In this document: positions 12,401-27,400 of the stretch, in pieces
How positions within the stretch are numbered: position 1 is the first letter of the stretch
Layout: each line of letters begins with the position of its first letter
Origin: Dromaius novaehollandiae
Taxonomy: Eukaryota > Chordata > Aves > Casuariiformes > Dromaiidae
Assembly: GCF_036370855.1 (NCBI RefSeq)
Contig: NC_088111.1
Coordinates: forward strand, 17,333,501 to 17,397,500
DNA length: 64,000 nt
Direction of reading: 5' to 3'
Notes under the pieces: generated by a model
The model's database searches: none
What the model saw: only the letters and a program-made list of their open reading frames with translations
What the model was told of the DNA's origin: nothing
Program-made: the position numbers and the translations under genes

Positions 12401-15400
12401 AAAAGAGAGTAGGTCTCTTCCACAAAAGAGAAGAACTCAGTAGCAGCTTGGAGCATGGGGAGAATATACAGCATGAAAAAGTAAGGAAAAGTTAAGCTTG
12501 GGGAGACAAATATAACTGACTTAATCACATCAGTAAGCAGTTTCCCAACCTGACTGTGGGCAGTCTTAATGCATGTAAAATACCTGGAGTTGCCTCGTAC
12601 ATTACAGGCATCGACAACTGACTGTTTTTCATACTAAAAAAACATATCCTGTGTCTCCAGGGACCATTCATTTCCATCATAAGAACGTTACCTACGATGA
12701 GACCCACTGGATGCAAGTCTGATACGATCTCTAGGGGAGAATACAGATGCTGCTGCAAATGAACCACGGGCAGAGAGTGGAAAAAGTGTTGTCTCCTCTT
12801 TCTAATCCTCTGCCTGCCTTAGCAAAGAATTTCACTACTATGAACAAACCAACATGGGCATAATTACTGTCCATTAATTAGTTAATGCTCATGAGTAAGC
12901 CAGGCTGCTGCCTTCCCTTAGTCCTAGTGGGCTGAGTCTCATTATTGCATGATTAGATTCCACTATAACAGTATAAACACCAATCAAAATTAATTTCATC
13001 ATCTTCAGCACTGAGGAGCTGAGGCTATAAGTGTTTGTCAGCTACACAAACAGAACAATGAAGCAAGACTCTTACCTGAGACAGTGAGCTCTGGCGGGCA
13101 AATGTCTGGTGACAAAGAAGGCACAGGAAAAAGATTTTCATGTCTATTCTAGAAAAACAAGACAAAATGGCACAGAAAGATTGCTGAGCGGAATGTGCTG
13201 GTGTAAATATAGGAAAGAAGCCAGAGAAGTTCAAGAGAGACCATCCCAACTGTCCCATAGAGCCACCCTTGCATAAAGACGACAGATGCCAGGTTGTACA
13301 CTTCCCATGCAGATGGGCCAAAAGAGACTCCAGGAATTTTTCTAAACACCTGGCATAGATCCATTCCTGGGTCTTTTCAAAATCTCGTTGCACACAGCAA
13401 ACTCAATTCTGTAACTGTAATTGAGAGTCAAGGATGAATTTGACCTTGTGTGTTTTCTCCATAGCCCTGCATCCAAAACATCAGTGAGGTCCCGATTCAG
13501 ATCAGGGCCAGTTGCGTTATTTATCTAAAACGCTATCAGAATGAGCACAACAGGAAGCTGAGAGAAAGTGCCCACACTTTCTTAAATGCCAGATCTTGGC
13601 TAAATCACAAGTAAGAGGAAAAAGAGTGACAGTGTGGATAAGCTGAGGGTCACTGAGACATAGTACTTCCATAGTTAGCAACTTTTATGCAGGCAGACAC
13701 CCGGGACTGATGCTGAACACTTACAGGCACAGGCAGTGTAAGACTCTGAACACTCCTTCCCTAACTTGGAAGCCTAGACCTTGTTAAAAGTTACATCTTT
13801 TAGCAGCAAAGTGAGAAAAGGAGAAATTTAATTCCATCCAGCAATATAATTTCATCTAGGTGCTCAAAATTACGCAGGCACACATTCTGCCGGATGATAC
13901 AGGATCTAACTGTAGTATTCTGCTATATACACAGGCTAAGGTTGACTTCATAAGCGCACCCATCTCCAGCTAGGTACCCCCAGAGGAGACATGTATTTGG
14001 CATTTTTGCAAGTCCATGTCTCCAGAGGCTCTGGAGAGAAAGACTTTTTGTGAATTAGGCTTGTATGAAAGGAACCTCCACCTGGCCTTTTCTAAAGGAA
14101 GTTTATGTGGCCAAGGGCAGAAGTTACACCAGGCATTTGCCATCTGAAACACAAGACAGAAGGAACAGTATTTCAGATATAAAATACCTGGATCTAAACA
14201 AGCATAAACAGGGCTGTGTAAATCAACGTTACAGACTTTCCATAGCCCAGAGAGGACTACCACAGAGTCCCTAAAAAGAGAGTTTTCTGATCAACGAAGG
14301 AGATCACAGGATTCGTGTCTGTAGTCTTAGATATGAACTTCAGCCTACCTCTGGGGACCTCACATGGACCTTCGATCTGCAGGAACTTAGACCATTTCCC
14401 ACAGCCTTTGGAGGCGGCGACTGGGTGTTGTTATGAACTGACAGGCCAGGATGCAACCGTCCCCTTCCAGGAATAAAGGCCACTTCTGTGTTTCCCTCAT
14501 GTCTTAAACAACAAATGCAGAACATTTTATTAATGAACAAAGCACGATTTACATTTTCAGAACTTTCATGTTAGTGGGTTTTTTTTCTCCAGGATAATCT
14601 CATTTAAACTCATGTAATCTACACCAATAGAGCTGGCTCTCTAAGAGATGAGTTGCTTATTTGAACTTAACTTTCATTGCAGAGCTCTTACTGGGGATGT
14701 TCACAAGGACCAAATATTGGGAAGGTCTGGATTACACTTCTGGATGATTCATGCATTCAGATTCCCTTATCTGACCACCTATCAGAACCATCTTCAACCA
14801 TCATTCAAGACTAACATGCCTAATGCTTCTTGAAGTCAAAAAATGGTATGACATGAAGGGTCTCTGCCTAAGACTCAACAGCATCATGACAACAGCACCA
14901 TGATGATGATGATAGGAAACATGATACATGCCTACCTGAATTTGGTTTTTGCAATTATTTTTCTGGCCTCTTCATATGTGCTGCCCACCAAAGAATCTTT
15001 ATTGATAGCAATTAGTTGGTCACCAGGACGGAGCCGACCATCCTAAACAAGGAGGAAGAAAGTCAGAGGAATGGAAAGGAATGTCCCTCTGCCCAAAGTT
15101 TTATTCTGCAATACAAATCTTCATTAGTCCATGCCTATTATTCATCTATTCTTAGAAAAGCTGCTTCAGAACAGCTACAGCTTCTAGAAGAGGTTCCCAT
15201 TGCAAAGTCACTGATGGTTTCCACACTGACTTACCTTGTAACAGTCACCATCTGGCATAAGCTCTTGAACGTAAATCATGGGGCCATCAGGCCTGTTAGA
15301 TCCACCACTGATTGTCAGCCCTAAGCCGGAGGACTTTGCTATAGAGATGCTCTGGATTCCTGATTCAATGGAGTAACTGCAAAGGACAGATGTTAGCAGG

Positions 15401-18400
15401 TGACTCAAGGCTGATCTGGTTTATTTCCCATGTCACTGAACAAACTCTGCCTGATTGTCATTCTCAGTATGATCCTTCTAACTTCTCCCAACCTTTTTTC
15501 CCTCTGCATCTTGTCTTCTACCCTGTCTCGAAAAGAGGAGATAAGGACTCCAGTTTCTTGGCAGACATTGCTTAGCCTTATGAATATGTTTGGCTTGCAT
15601 ATTCACGAATGCTGAGAAATACTTGCTTTCATTTGGAAATTAAAGAGAAAAATAAATACAGGTTTAGCCAGCATGTATTTGGCACCCTTGTTTCTGTAGC
15701 CAAAAGCACACAAAGGATTGATGTGGCTTTCATTCACATCCAGCTACACTGGCCTAGATCACTAGACAGCAATCTACAGATTGGTCAGCTATAAGCAGCC
15801 CTTAGCCACAGGCAAAGTGAGGCTCGGAATATACATCTGAATTTGTCTCAGCCAAGGTTTGGACTCAAAACCTTGCAAGATGCCTTAAGATCTGAGCTCC
15901 TAAGGCTGTTTATAACAATAACTACCACACTGTTTTATTTCTATAGCACTAATACTAATGACTCACCCAGTCAAGGGTCAAGGACACTGCACTGATTGGC
16001 ACTTCATGGAGAAGTAACAAGGAAATCAAACCCTACCCTCAAAGACCTTCCTGCTAAACAGGACAAAACAGGCCACCAAAACAGGGTCATGGCAGGTGGC
16101 TCTGTATGGGAAAGAAGAGGTAACGAAGTAAGAGAACTTGTAGGAGAGCAGAGACTTCACTGACCTACCCAAAGGCGGGTAGGACTGGATAGGATCACAG
16201 CAGAGGGAAGCTTTCAAGAGGGTTTTGACGGGATTCTAAATGCGGATGAGGAGGTTTCCTCTCCAGTGGGGCATGGCACGGGACAAAGAGCAGCTGTGCT
16301 AGGAGTGTGAGCAGGGGAGTTATTGGGCTTCCATTAATGGCAGAGCAAAGCCACATAGCAAAGGGCCAGGAATCCTTTCCCTCATACCTCGCTGGTTGTA
16401 CCTGGTATTTCTCTTTCACATGATATTTTGATAGCATCCACTCAAGCAGTCTGCAGCTTCCAGTATCCTTTGTGTTATCTGATAACTCAAGGCAGAAAGA
16501 CGGCTGTGCATCCTGTACCTCACAACGACATTAGTGTGTAATCACCACCCTGTGCTTCTCAATAATACCATCAGCAGTGGTCAGACATGACAGTGAAAGA
16601 GCAACCTAGGGCCAGCACCCTTCCAAACTAGCAGCAGGCCCCTGGGAAAGCCACCAGGTTTTTTGGAGCAAAGGGGTTTTATTAATAGACTATGCATCTT
16701 AATCTTATGAAAAACATCTCCAAAATAAATATTCTGGGAAAATACAGTAAGACATATCATTAAAACCCTGCATCCAAATCAAAATATCATATATTCTATC
16801 TGTGGAGAGACTGAATCACATCCGAGTCACATTGCTTAAAGAGATGGAAGGACTTCAGATAGACTGCGGTCTCATCACGATGCTAAGAACTACACGTAAA
16901 GAATGGAATAGCAGAGAGCAAAGACACAGCAGCACCAAGAAACAGGCAGAGGCGGTTCAAGTTTAACTGCCTGACTGTGCCCTTGCGAACAAGGAGTGCT
17001 CACAGGGTCCACTTTGGGGCTTGCTGGGAAAGGCAAGAAGGGTGAAGCTTCCAGGTAAGAGATGGCATGGCAGCAAGGGCTGGTAGCTACTTAACCCCCT
17101 CCAGCCAGATGCAGACAAAGACCATGGCTGCACCTGGTCTAAGCTGTATCTCTGTAGCCTACTGGCCACACTGCGCAGGCAGGGATTTCAAAGGGTTCTT
17201 GTTTCTCCCAAGAAGAGGTTACTTGGGGCCTGGCTATTCTTTGGTATAGCCCCAACCTGGAGATGCACTGAACACAGATGAGTGTGGCAGCGTTGAATAA
17301 GGATGCTGTCAAGCTAGGTCCCCTCTAGACTAATTGCAGCGTAAAGGGGGTTAATTGTGGAGCAAGGATGTCTAGTTTATCCAAACCAGCTGCCAAGTAG
17401 ATGAGCTGGTCTCTGCTCTGTAAGGGTCTCTCACTTCATAGGAGCAGCTTAAACCTCTGGTGCCAAATATTTGTCCTCTGCAAATCCCTAATAAAGGGCT
17501 GATATTTAGCATGTGGCAGTTGTAACCTGCCAAGAGGATTTAGTGTGTCTGCAGTAAGGCCTGATTCTCTTTACCAGTGACTTGACTTGTTTACACTAGC
17601 AAAGGAAGAGAAGCAGCAGGCCCTGGGGACTAATAGTCTCAATTCCAAGACAATTAACACCCTTCAAGCTGTCCTTCTTGAGAATGACAACCCCAAACAC
17701 CCTGGAGACTAGACTTTGCAGAAAACAAGCTCTGCCTGTCCAAACCTCTGATCTTGTGAAATATGAAAGGGGCAGGTGACCACATGAACACACAGTCTAG
17801 AAAGTGTCCTAGACACAAAAGGATGCAGTCTCTGCAGGCAACCTCTGTTTACACCAATGCAAAGGGCAACTGAAGTGTTTGAATTTAAGGGGCAATGCTT
17901 GCCGTCTTGTTGCACTGGTGTAAACACGTCAGGAGCAGGCCAATAGAAAATGCGGTCCAGAATCACCTTCTGAAAGCACCAGTGGCCTCGCAGAAATATT
18001 CAGTGACACAGTTTAAAAACATGATATGTACTGTCCTCTCAGATGGCTGCGAACTATGGCTTCTCCCAACTTTTAGAGGGGAGGAACTTGAGCAATTATA
18101 TAGTTAACCACATTCCAAACACATTGACTGTCTCAATGGGGGAGCTTTTCAGCTCTCAGGGCACCATGATGCAAGTACATTAACAGTAAGTCGTCATGGT
18201 GATATAATGGTGTAGGAAATATGAGGCTGAACAAAGCAATCACTCAAACACTGGAAATATTTACTGGATCTATTCTTATGCAACATTAGATATTCAGTGA
18301 CCATCTTCGTGACTGACCAATCGTCTGGAATACCTCACTTTTTGCTGAACACGCACAGAAACTTCTTAAACAGCATACATTTTAGAAGAGGGTACTCTAC

Positions 18401-21400
18401 ACTTTGAGAAATAAGGATCTGGAAGCCACGCACTGAAACAGTCCAACAAGCCACTGTTAGCTGCTCACTGAAACTGGTGACTATAAACCTTTGAAAATCA
18501 TGACTGACACCCTGCCCAGCTGACTTTTGATAGCAGACCATAGTTATTACTCCATTATGAGAAAGCTGTACGAAAGGGTCAGGCCAGCAGACAGGCTGTG
18601 CTGGGATCGTGTACATACTGCGGGTGAGGAGAGTGTGCCGAGTTTCCGATGAGCGGGCTGTGAGAATTTGCAGGGCTCAGGAGCAGCGGACTCTGGGAAC
18701 GTGAGGAGGACCCCGAGGATGTACTTTCCAGGTATCGACCTGAATAGGAAAGGCAAAATCAGCCCAGGTAATTCAAATATTCCAGTACCACCCTCTTATT
18801 CTGTTCCACCACTGAGGGTTGACACAATTGGCATAGCTCTTTACCTGGGGGAAAAACATGTGTTTGTTAAAGATATCAGTACATTCCCCATGTAGAGGAC
18901 ATTTTACCTCCTTGAGACCATCTCCACTTGTGACTGTTATCTCTTTGCCAGCCTTACCTATCTCTTGCATAAGGGGAAGGGTTGGCAGCCTTCTGGTGGG
19001 ATACAACAAGCCAGAGCCACACCTTTCCCCACACACAAACATGATTTGATGTGCTGGCCAATGCCTTAGGTAAACATTGTTGTCTGTCTCTCTCTGACCA
19101 TTTCCTGATTTGCAAAAAAAAAATATTGATCATTCCCCACACTGAAACACTTTGAAGCCATAGCAGAAAGCTGCATTTGCAGAAATAGGCATTATTCTAA
19201 AGTTACCAGTCCAGTATTACAGTTAAAGTGGAGTTCAGCAATCTGGAAAGCTGTTACGACTCCTTCTCCTTTATTCACCACAAGGAAGTCAGCTTGCTTG
19301 CTTGGCATCCCTTGTTTTGCACAGGCACTACTGGCCGTACCCCGCTGCTCTGCATCCTGGGATGCATTGAAGTGCTTCTAATAATGACAAGCAGGACTTT
19401 GCTTCCTCCAGACCTCCACCCAGATGCATACCACAGAAAACAGTATTGTATCAAATCAAAATTTCCTCAAAATAGCACTGGGATAAAGAAAATTATCTTG
19501 GCAGAAGGATAAAGGGACTTCCAGTTTTCACACGAGGGCACATCAAGCTCTGGCCGCCGTGGTGCTGACAACGCTGTGCATCAGAGAGAGTACTCACTTC
19601 CACCGTGCAGAACAGGAGAGCTCCGCGCTGAGCCTGTATTGCTCTGAGAGCCAAACTTCTCCATCAGTTCAGAGAACTCTCTCCTGGAAACAAAACCACG
19701 ATATAGTCAGCTGCTGCTCAAAACAATTAATTTCCTACCTGATCGTAGAGACGACAGCACCTCTAATGGCTTTGACATACTAACCAAGTTTATGGGCCAG
19801 ATTCTCTCCTGCAGCATGGAGCAGACAAATTTCTCTTCCTAAGGACAGCCTCCCTGCGATTTCAAGGGCTTGTTAAGGTCAATAGGAATCCTGCACTGCC
19901 ATGAGGTTGACTCTGATGGGCTGGAACTTGTGTACTCACCAGGGACAGTTCCCTGACCCAGGCGAGCTGCCTCTTGAAACAGCCCTTCTCAGCCCCTCTT
20001 GCCCCTGCTACCCCTGCATGCCTTCTGCAGCAGGAAGAGGCACACAAGAGTTCCAGCCCATCGTAGGTACCTTGCCCTGCCACGGGGTTGATTATTGATC
20101 CCCTGAGAAGTTAGCTCAGTGCTCAAACGCTTCCAGATTGAGTTTCACGACCTTATTACTGCCCAGACTTGCCGAGCCCCCAGTGAGCTGTAAATACCTG
20201 CACACAAGAGGTACAGTGCTTCATGACCTTCCTTGTGCCAAATGAAATACATTGAGTTCTTAAACTGTTAAGAACCCCTATTAACCATATTTTACCAGCT
20301 CCTGCATCATTTCTGTAATCCTTCTTTGGGCTGCCATGAGACTCTTGCGCCCATTTTGAACAGCAGGCTCGGCGGGGGGATGCCATGTTCTCCTATCAGC
20401 CTCACCCAGCTGTGCACGGACTTGTGGTCCCTCCTTTGCTCATCCATGCTCTTCCATGCCGGCCTCCTTAGCAGATGAGGCTCCCAGGAGAGCACTTCTT
20501 CCATGCCTGGGTATTCCTCTCCCTCCATAACCCAAACACTTCCTGACACATTCAGCCACCTTTGGCAGAGAGAAGGGCCTCAAGGAGGACCAACTCCTTA
20601 CCGGCGTTGTTAAATAAGCAGCCAGGCAGGGGAGGGAGACCGTAAAAGTGTTGCTTCTGCTGCAGTGGTAACACTAGCTGTTCACTTTTAAGACATGAGG
20701 GAATCCACGTGGGAAAAGTGCCCTCTTTGTGCTACAGCCACAACAAAAGCCTAGTTAGGAGCGGCAAGCTCTCACGCGTGATGGGCAGTCAACCTCGAGA
20801 CATAAATCTGGAGGAGACCAGACATGGCAGAGTTTCCTCCCGAGGAGGCTGCTCTTGCACTGTTAGCACACAGCCAGATGTTACGTATTACCAGCTAGAT
20901 GAGAGTCAACAATATTAAATGGCGGATGAATCATCAGCTCTTTCGGTTCCTGCTGGAAACGCTCTCAGTAATTTGTGTCTTCCCATTAACAACCAGCTCA
21001 TTAAGAAACGTCAAAAAGGAATGTTTGCCTTATCTAATATTGCTATCAAATATATGCCTTATTCATCCCACTTAATGCTAATTTTACATCCAAGTATCAC
21101 ACGATACTTACTGGAATGCCTTGGCGAGGCCAAATACTTTGCATCAACACTGTTGTCGTTATCAACTAAACCCAAGACCTTAAATAAAGAGAATTTCTTT
21201 ATTCAGGCACCTCACCTTCTACAAAGCTATTCCAACTAGCTCTATTCCAACTAGCTCTATTCCAACTAGCACTTTCATAGTTTTAGACACCAAAGCTATT
21301 TGTAAAAAGCACTGGGTAAGTGGAAGAACAACATACAAAGATCCAGTAGAAATAGTACAGCTGCTTCCTGTCCTCTGGTTTCCTTGGTTTAAGCATCTTA

Positions 21401-24400
21401 ACAGATTTTTTCCAATATTCCAGTAAAACTTTTATCTTTATAGAGGTTTTTTAGAATCCCATTTCAGTGGTAACATGCACTGACGGACCTATCCCTCCAT
21501 GACCTCTTGTAATGAGAGGTCTCATTTGCTGGAATTTGATTAGCAGTATGAGCTAATATACTATTTCCAGTGATTACCTAGCCATCAGCAGCTGGGTTGT
21601 TGTTTTGGGCTGGGCATTATTTTGGTCCTCTGTTGTTGCATGTTTCTCAGATGATAATTCAACAGAGCAGGGAAAAGGTTACAAACTAAAAACAATGCGA
21701 TTAAAAAAAAAACTCAGTAAATGGAAATGCAACTAATCAAGCAGCTCTTATGTTCTTTATACAATGCAAATCCAACCACCAGTCAGAGCTGTCGAGCTAT
21801 TTGTTGTAAACAAGGGTAAGTATGATTTGGGCATTCTTTGTTATTGTTTGCTTCATGTCGTTAAGTTCATCCACAAAGCAAAAAAGTATTTATTGTTATT
21901 TGCTCAGGAGCCTGGACAAAGAGCTTTGAGCCTACAGGTGCTTTGCAAACCGTCCAGCCCATCCTTTTGGTACAGGGCTGGTGTGACCAACCGGCAAGTC
22001 ACAAACAACCACCTTGGCCGAATTGGGGCTCGCAGTATTGACCAACAAAGCAGGAGCCAAGGACAAAATACATGACTAATTTGAAGTACGTGTTATCCCA
22101 GCAGCAAGCAGCACAATTTCTTGCATGAACCTCCCAAGAATCAATTTTGTCCTCAGCATCATGTTTGCAGGAATTTTTAAATGGGAAGATATTACCCAAA
22201 CATTACTGATTAATGAACGACCCTGGAGGAATGCTAACAAACCTTTCATTATGCTTTCAGATGCTAAAAGACTTCAGAAGTCTTCTCTAATATTTAAAGT
22301 GTGACCTTATTAAAATATCCCAAATTGTCAGGTCTCTGAGGGACTGGACGCTCAACTTCATTGCAAAAAATTTTTGTTATAAGTGGAAAATATTGTTATA
22401 GGTGGAAAGCGGATTTTAACAACCACTTCTCCAGCTATTTTTCATTAAGATACAGAAATTTAAGGGTCTGGAGGATCTCTGTGGCAGAGCTCCGATTTGC
22501 TCCAGCTAGACCCGTGGAGCGGAGGCAGAGTTTGCCAGCAGCAGCCAGCTGTGGGCTGACTTTGCCACAGATTAAGCAGCAGGGGGTCAATCTTTCTGCA
22601 GAACACTGTTGTTTTATCTCATAATACCTTTTTGGCCCACCCTTTCGTTCTGGGGCCAGCAAAGGGCGAATCCCACAGAGGTTATGTGGGAGCACAGCGT
22701 CTGGGAACCTCAGCCTCCGCACTGCAGATGGGGGAGAAAGAGCAGTCTGGGACACCGGATAAATTAATAGCTGGTTTCAGTAAACAAAACCTGCAGGTCA
22801 GCGGGAGCTGTCAACCCCAAGCACTGCAAGCCGCCTGCAAACAGCAGTCATCCCAGAAGCCGATTCTCTCACACCCAGCACCCTCAGCTGCAGCGTTCCT
22901 GCCTCTCCCGGGTAGGTCTCCACCCGAGACACCGCAGCTCCGTGCCCGGAGCCTGACCCCGGCTCTGGCAGCAGAACCGCCTGGGGACAGGGCTGCACTC
23001 ACCTGGCAGTCAGAGCTGGCTCATGCCCCGCTGCCACCGAGCAGTACCTCAGGCCGTACCGGGGTCCGGGCTTTTGGACATGCCTAGGAAGCAGTGACCA
23101 GCTGCACATCTCAGCTGCTGTTCGAAAGGATACACGTTTTTCCTCAAAGAGCAGCTTGGGGCCCTGGAAGACCTGAGGCTTGCAGGATTCCGCCCCAGCA
23201 CAAGCCTCAGTTTAGTACTAAGTGCTCAGACGCACAGTCAAGTGACTGAAGCTAGCTCCTAGGTATTGCCTGAGCCACCGCCACTGTCACACGGGTGGAG
23301 GGTGATTCAGCACTGTCTGGCTCACAGTAAAAAGGGACCATCTGGCATTTGCACCAGGCTAAGTGTGACCTTCAGTAACAGCCTCTCTGCTGCTCCTGGA
23401 TACTGATTAACAGGGGTGGCTTTAGCAGGCGTGAGTCCTCCCTGCCCACTTGCCAAAACTGGAGAAGAAAAAGGGGGGGAGAGGTTAGAAAAGTAATGTG
23501 CGAATGCAAGATCTAACACAAAGAGAGCAACGCGTCCCTGGCACACCTTCAGGTCTGTCCTCCCCGGTCACTCACAAAGTACGAAACCCGCTCACTCCGC
23601 CGTCCTCGGCAAGTGTCCGAGAACGCACGAGCCGCAGAACGGAGATCACAGATTTAGTACTGAAACCAAAACAAGAAATAACTCCAAACCACGGCCTTGC
23701 AAATGGTTAACTTTGAAAGGCCACACTGGGAAATCTGGAAATACAGCGAAACCCCGTCCCTTGGCAGGAACCCGGGGAGGTTGTATCGATGTCAGTCAGT
23801 CACCTGCGTCGTGATGCTAGAGATGCATTTTGTAATGAATGCCGAGTGAAAGAAAGCAGCTTTATTTGCTGTTTCCTGGATTTTATAGTTGTGGTTGGAT
23901 GTACGTATGTGTAATTTGGAAATTGCTCAGGGTAAAAAGTGCAGTGCATTTACATGAAAGCAGACTACTTTCCTTATTTCTTCTGAGGCAGGCCTTATTA
24001 CTATAACAATACTTTTTCACCAGGTGACCATGCATACCATACGCAGAGATGCACTGCATTAGCATTTTATCCTGCGTGTACAAGGAGGTACAGCACAAAC
24101 AGGCTTTCCCACAATGATAAACCTGAAAGACTAGGATGATACCTATGCAACTAACAGAAACAAGGAACTATTGCAGCTTGCAGGCTAAGAACAAATAAAC
24201 AATAATTACACACATGCAGTAATTTTATCCTCATTAGCTGGAGATGAGCACAGACAAAATCAGATCCAAACATCTTCCAAATCTGGCATGCTAAGCTCTA
24301 AATATGAATTTTCTGCTTTAAACCCTAGCATTATTGTAGTTCTCTGCAGCATGTCTGATGTGACAAGCCGAAAGCATGCATCTTATACACTCTGGGACTA

Positions 24401-27400
24401 AGTTCCATTAACAGCACAGGCAATTTGGGCCTGTAATTAACTTCAGGAACAAATAATAGCATTTGTAAGTCAAATTCACCCAAGGGCAGCCAAAACAGAA
24501 TGCTACTCAACTGAGTCACTGGGAAAACTGGCAAGCGGGTTGAATGTTCTTTCAAATCCAGAGCCGCCACATTTCGCCCTGCAGAGCACCTGATATCACA
24601 GCTACATGTTCTGGATTCATGAAGAAAATTTACATGCGAATATCTGCAAGTAGACAGTGACTTATGGGTCTCCTAGTGCGATTCCTTGGCTTGCAAGTCA
24701 CGCGAGCTACCTTGCTAGACAGCATGAAGGTACAAGACTGCTCTCGCTTCATTCGAATTAATGGGGCAGCAGCTCCAAGGATATCACTCCCATTACTGAC
24801 ATTCTCTGAGAAGTCAGAAGAGAGGAAGATAATTGTGCCACGTCTGCCATGGCAACAGCTTCCTGCAGGGTCCCTCCATACGAGCGCCGTGCTGACACTA
24901 AGGCCTGGGCTCAGAGGAAGGCATCCTGAGAAGACCAGCTTCTCACTCCACCCATTTGAAGGTGACAAGACGGCACAGCCAACGCCAATTTGTTTGGACT
25001 GCCAATAGAATAGTCCTGCCTTGCTTCTTATTCACATCAGGGCAATTTTAGGCTGAGAGGGCAGTGCAAAAGGCCTTAGTGTACATGAGAATCGGGCCCT
25101 CCTCATTGTCCTGCAGCTGGCCAAGTCCATTCTCATTTAAGACCCAGACAAGAAAGTGCCGCTGGCCACAGCTACATCCGTGTCAGTGGGCATTCCTGAC
25201 ACTCCCAGGGACAGAGGGCTGTCTGCTTGGCTGAGCTCGAGGACATTGCTAAAAGATAATATGGAATCAAAAAAATAAAGACAAAACTAAGAAAAAAAGT
25301 AGAAAGCAGAAAGATCCTTCCCCCTCTTCCATAGCTCTTAATCCAGGAGATATGTATTTGCGTATTAAACATTTTGTGAGATGATTATGTAAGTGAAATC
25401 TCTGCAAATCTTTAAAAATATATTAAACTGATTACTTCCCCACTCTCCTTCCGAGTAACCTTTTGCAGATTTAGCAGATAAGCAATAACAAATGGAAGCC
25501 AAATAAATTGTTTAAAGTTTAGCCGCCCTCCCTGCCTCCAGCCTATCTATTTACAACGATCTGTATCTCATGGTGATTGGAGGCTCTGCTGACAGATGCA
25601 CGAAGGCGCTGGAGCTGCAGACAAAGCCACGCACGCATATACTCTAAGAAACATCTGCTGCAATTTAAGATATTAAGAGGCATGTTGAGATGCCTGAAAA
25701 GCTTGGAACAGATAAACCCAGTAAAGGCAGAAAGCCTGCTTTGGGGGCACTGGCTGAGAAACAAAATGTTTCCACAAGGAATATGGGCAAGTCCTGCTTC
25801 TGATCAGCCCATGTGGGGGTTTCTAGGGAGCTGCTCAGAAAAGGAAATCCAACCCCCTGTGGCGGCACAGCCCCGCACGGCAGACAGTGCGGGAAGCCCG
25901 CTATTCCCCCCCGCCAACGCAAGGAAAACTGTTCACTAAAGGGAAAACCACAGTGACCTGTGCAAGTTCTCAGACCAAAACGGCCAAATTCCCAATCTCA
26001 AATTGGATGATTAACCACTTCACTCAGTGCTTCCTCAGCAGCTGACTCAGGAACTCGCAGGTTACTGTAATAACTTGAGATGCTTATTTTTACTTGAAGA
26101 GCAGAGTAGAACTAGCTAAAACCATTAATGCAAGATACTTCTTCCAACAGACTATAACTGCATCAAAGTTAGCCTTATCCCGTTCACTTTAGTGCTCTCA
26201 CTGTTTCACCAAGGCAATAACATGCCATAGCCATTGATGGATAATGAATAAAACCGTCATCTCCAATCCTAAGGGGTGTGGGAATACTGAACAAACGATT
26301 GTCTGATCTTAAGCCACCCACGTTCAGTACGAACCTCTGTCCCACCAGCCGCTGCAGGCCCCTGTGCCAGCCCTGAGTTGCAAGCCGCCCCGACAGCGCA
26401 GTGCCCGCTGGTCTGGCGTTCTGGCATACAGCTGATTTTCCCTTTGCAGCTTGTTCTGTCTCTGCTTATCAGGAAGCAGCCACCAAACCAAGCCCCGTTG
26501 CCTCTCGTGGCTGGAAGCCACTAGCTTTTGCAGTCATTTTGCACATGGGCTCCATGCGATGAGCAGTTTTGTTCTGGATTTCTCACTTAGCATATGCTCA
26601 GTCTCAGACCCTGGCTGCCTGCCCACAACTGCACTCTGCCTTAACCCACCATTGTCAGTGGTTCCTGGAGCACCTTCCAGACGTGTATTTTTATTCAGAA
26701 GGGACAGGATGCTCCAGTACGTTGCATCAGATACCTCAGAAGACGTAAGGTGAATACAGTTAAAGGATCTCACTAATCCCACAGCTTGGTTTCTATAACC
26801 CTGCCCTGTCTTCTGATACTCTTATTGTCTCATACTCAGCTTAAATCTAGCCAGGAGAGAACTGAACTCTTTCCTTCTCCTTTCAAATTCTCCAACTGTC
26901 TCTAGAAAAAGCAAGATTTTCCAGGGAGCAGCTGGTGGAGAGGTTTCAGGGAGAATCTGACCTTCTTCTCTGGGAGAGAGGAATTCTGTGGGGAAGGTAC
27001 CACTATTTCTAAAGCCCTTCTTAGGCCTTGAATTTGGAAACACATCCAGGTGAAAGACCACCTTAGCATAATGCATCTAACTGGAAAGGAAAGGGATGAT
27101 CCTGTTGTCCCTGTACGTCCTGATCCAAATCACTCTGCAGGATGTGATAAACCATAGGCACAGTGAGGAAGGGGCCTCCCCACTGCCCGTGACGGACCAG
27201 CCAGGGGTGATGCTAGTGCTGTCTTGGTGCGGCCTGGGGACAGCTCTCATGCTGTGGCTAAAGAAATGCCTGTGAAAATCTGTTCAGTGCCTGCATCCTC
27301 CACGGACCTGATGAGCTGGCTGGGTTGTGAGCAAGGTCTGCAGCTGGGAGACAGTGACTTTGTTTCTGTTCCCGTTACGACTTCAAAATGTTTCCACTGC

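Noticed and set aside
22632..23087. 151-codon plus-strand open frame in intron 5
   Set aside because: Pro/Ser/Ala-rich, no homology, in a local GC-rich patch, and antisense to an intron whose flanking exons already join in phase.
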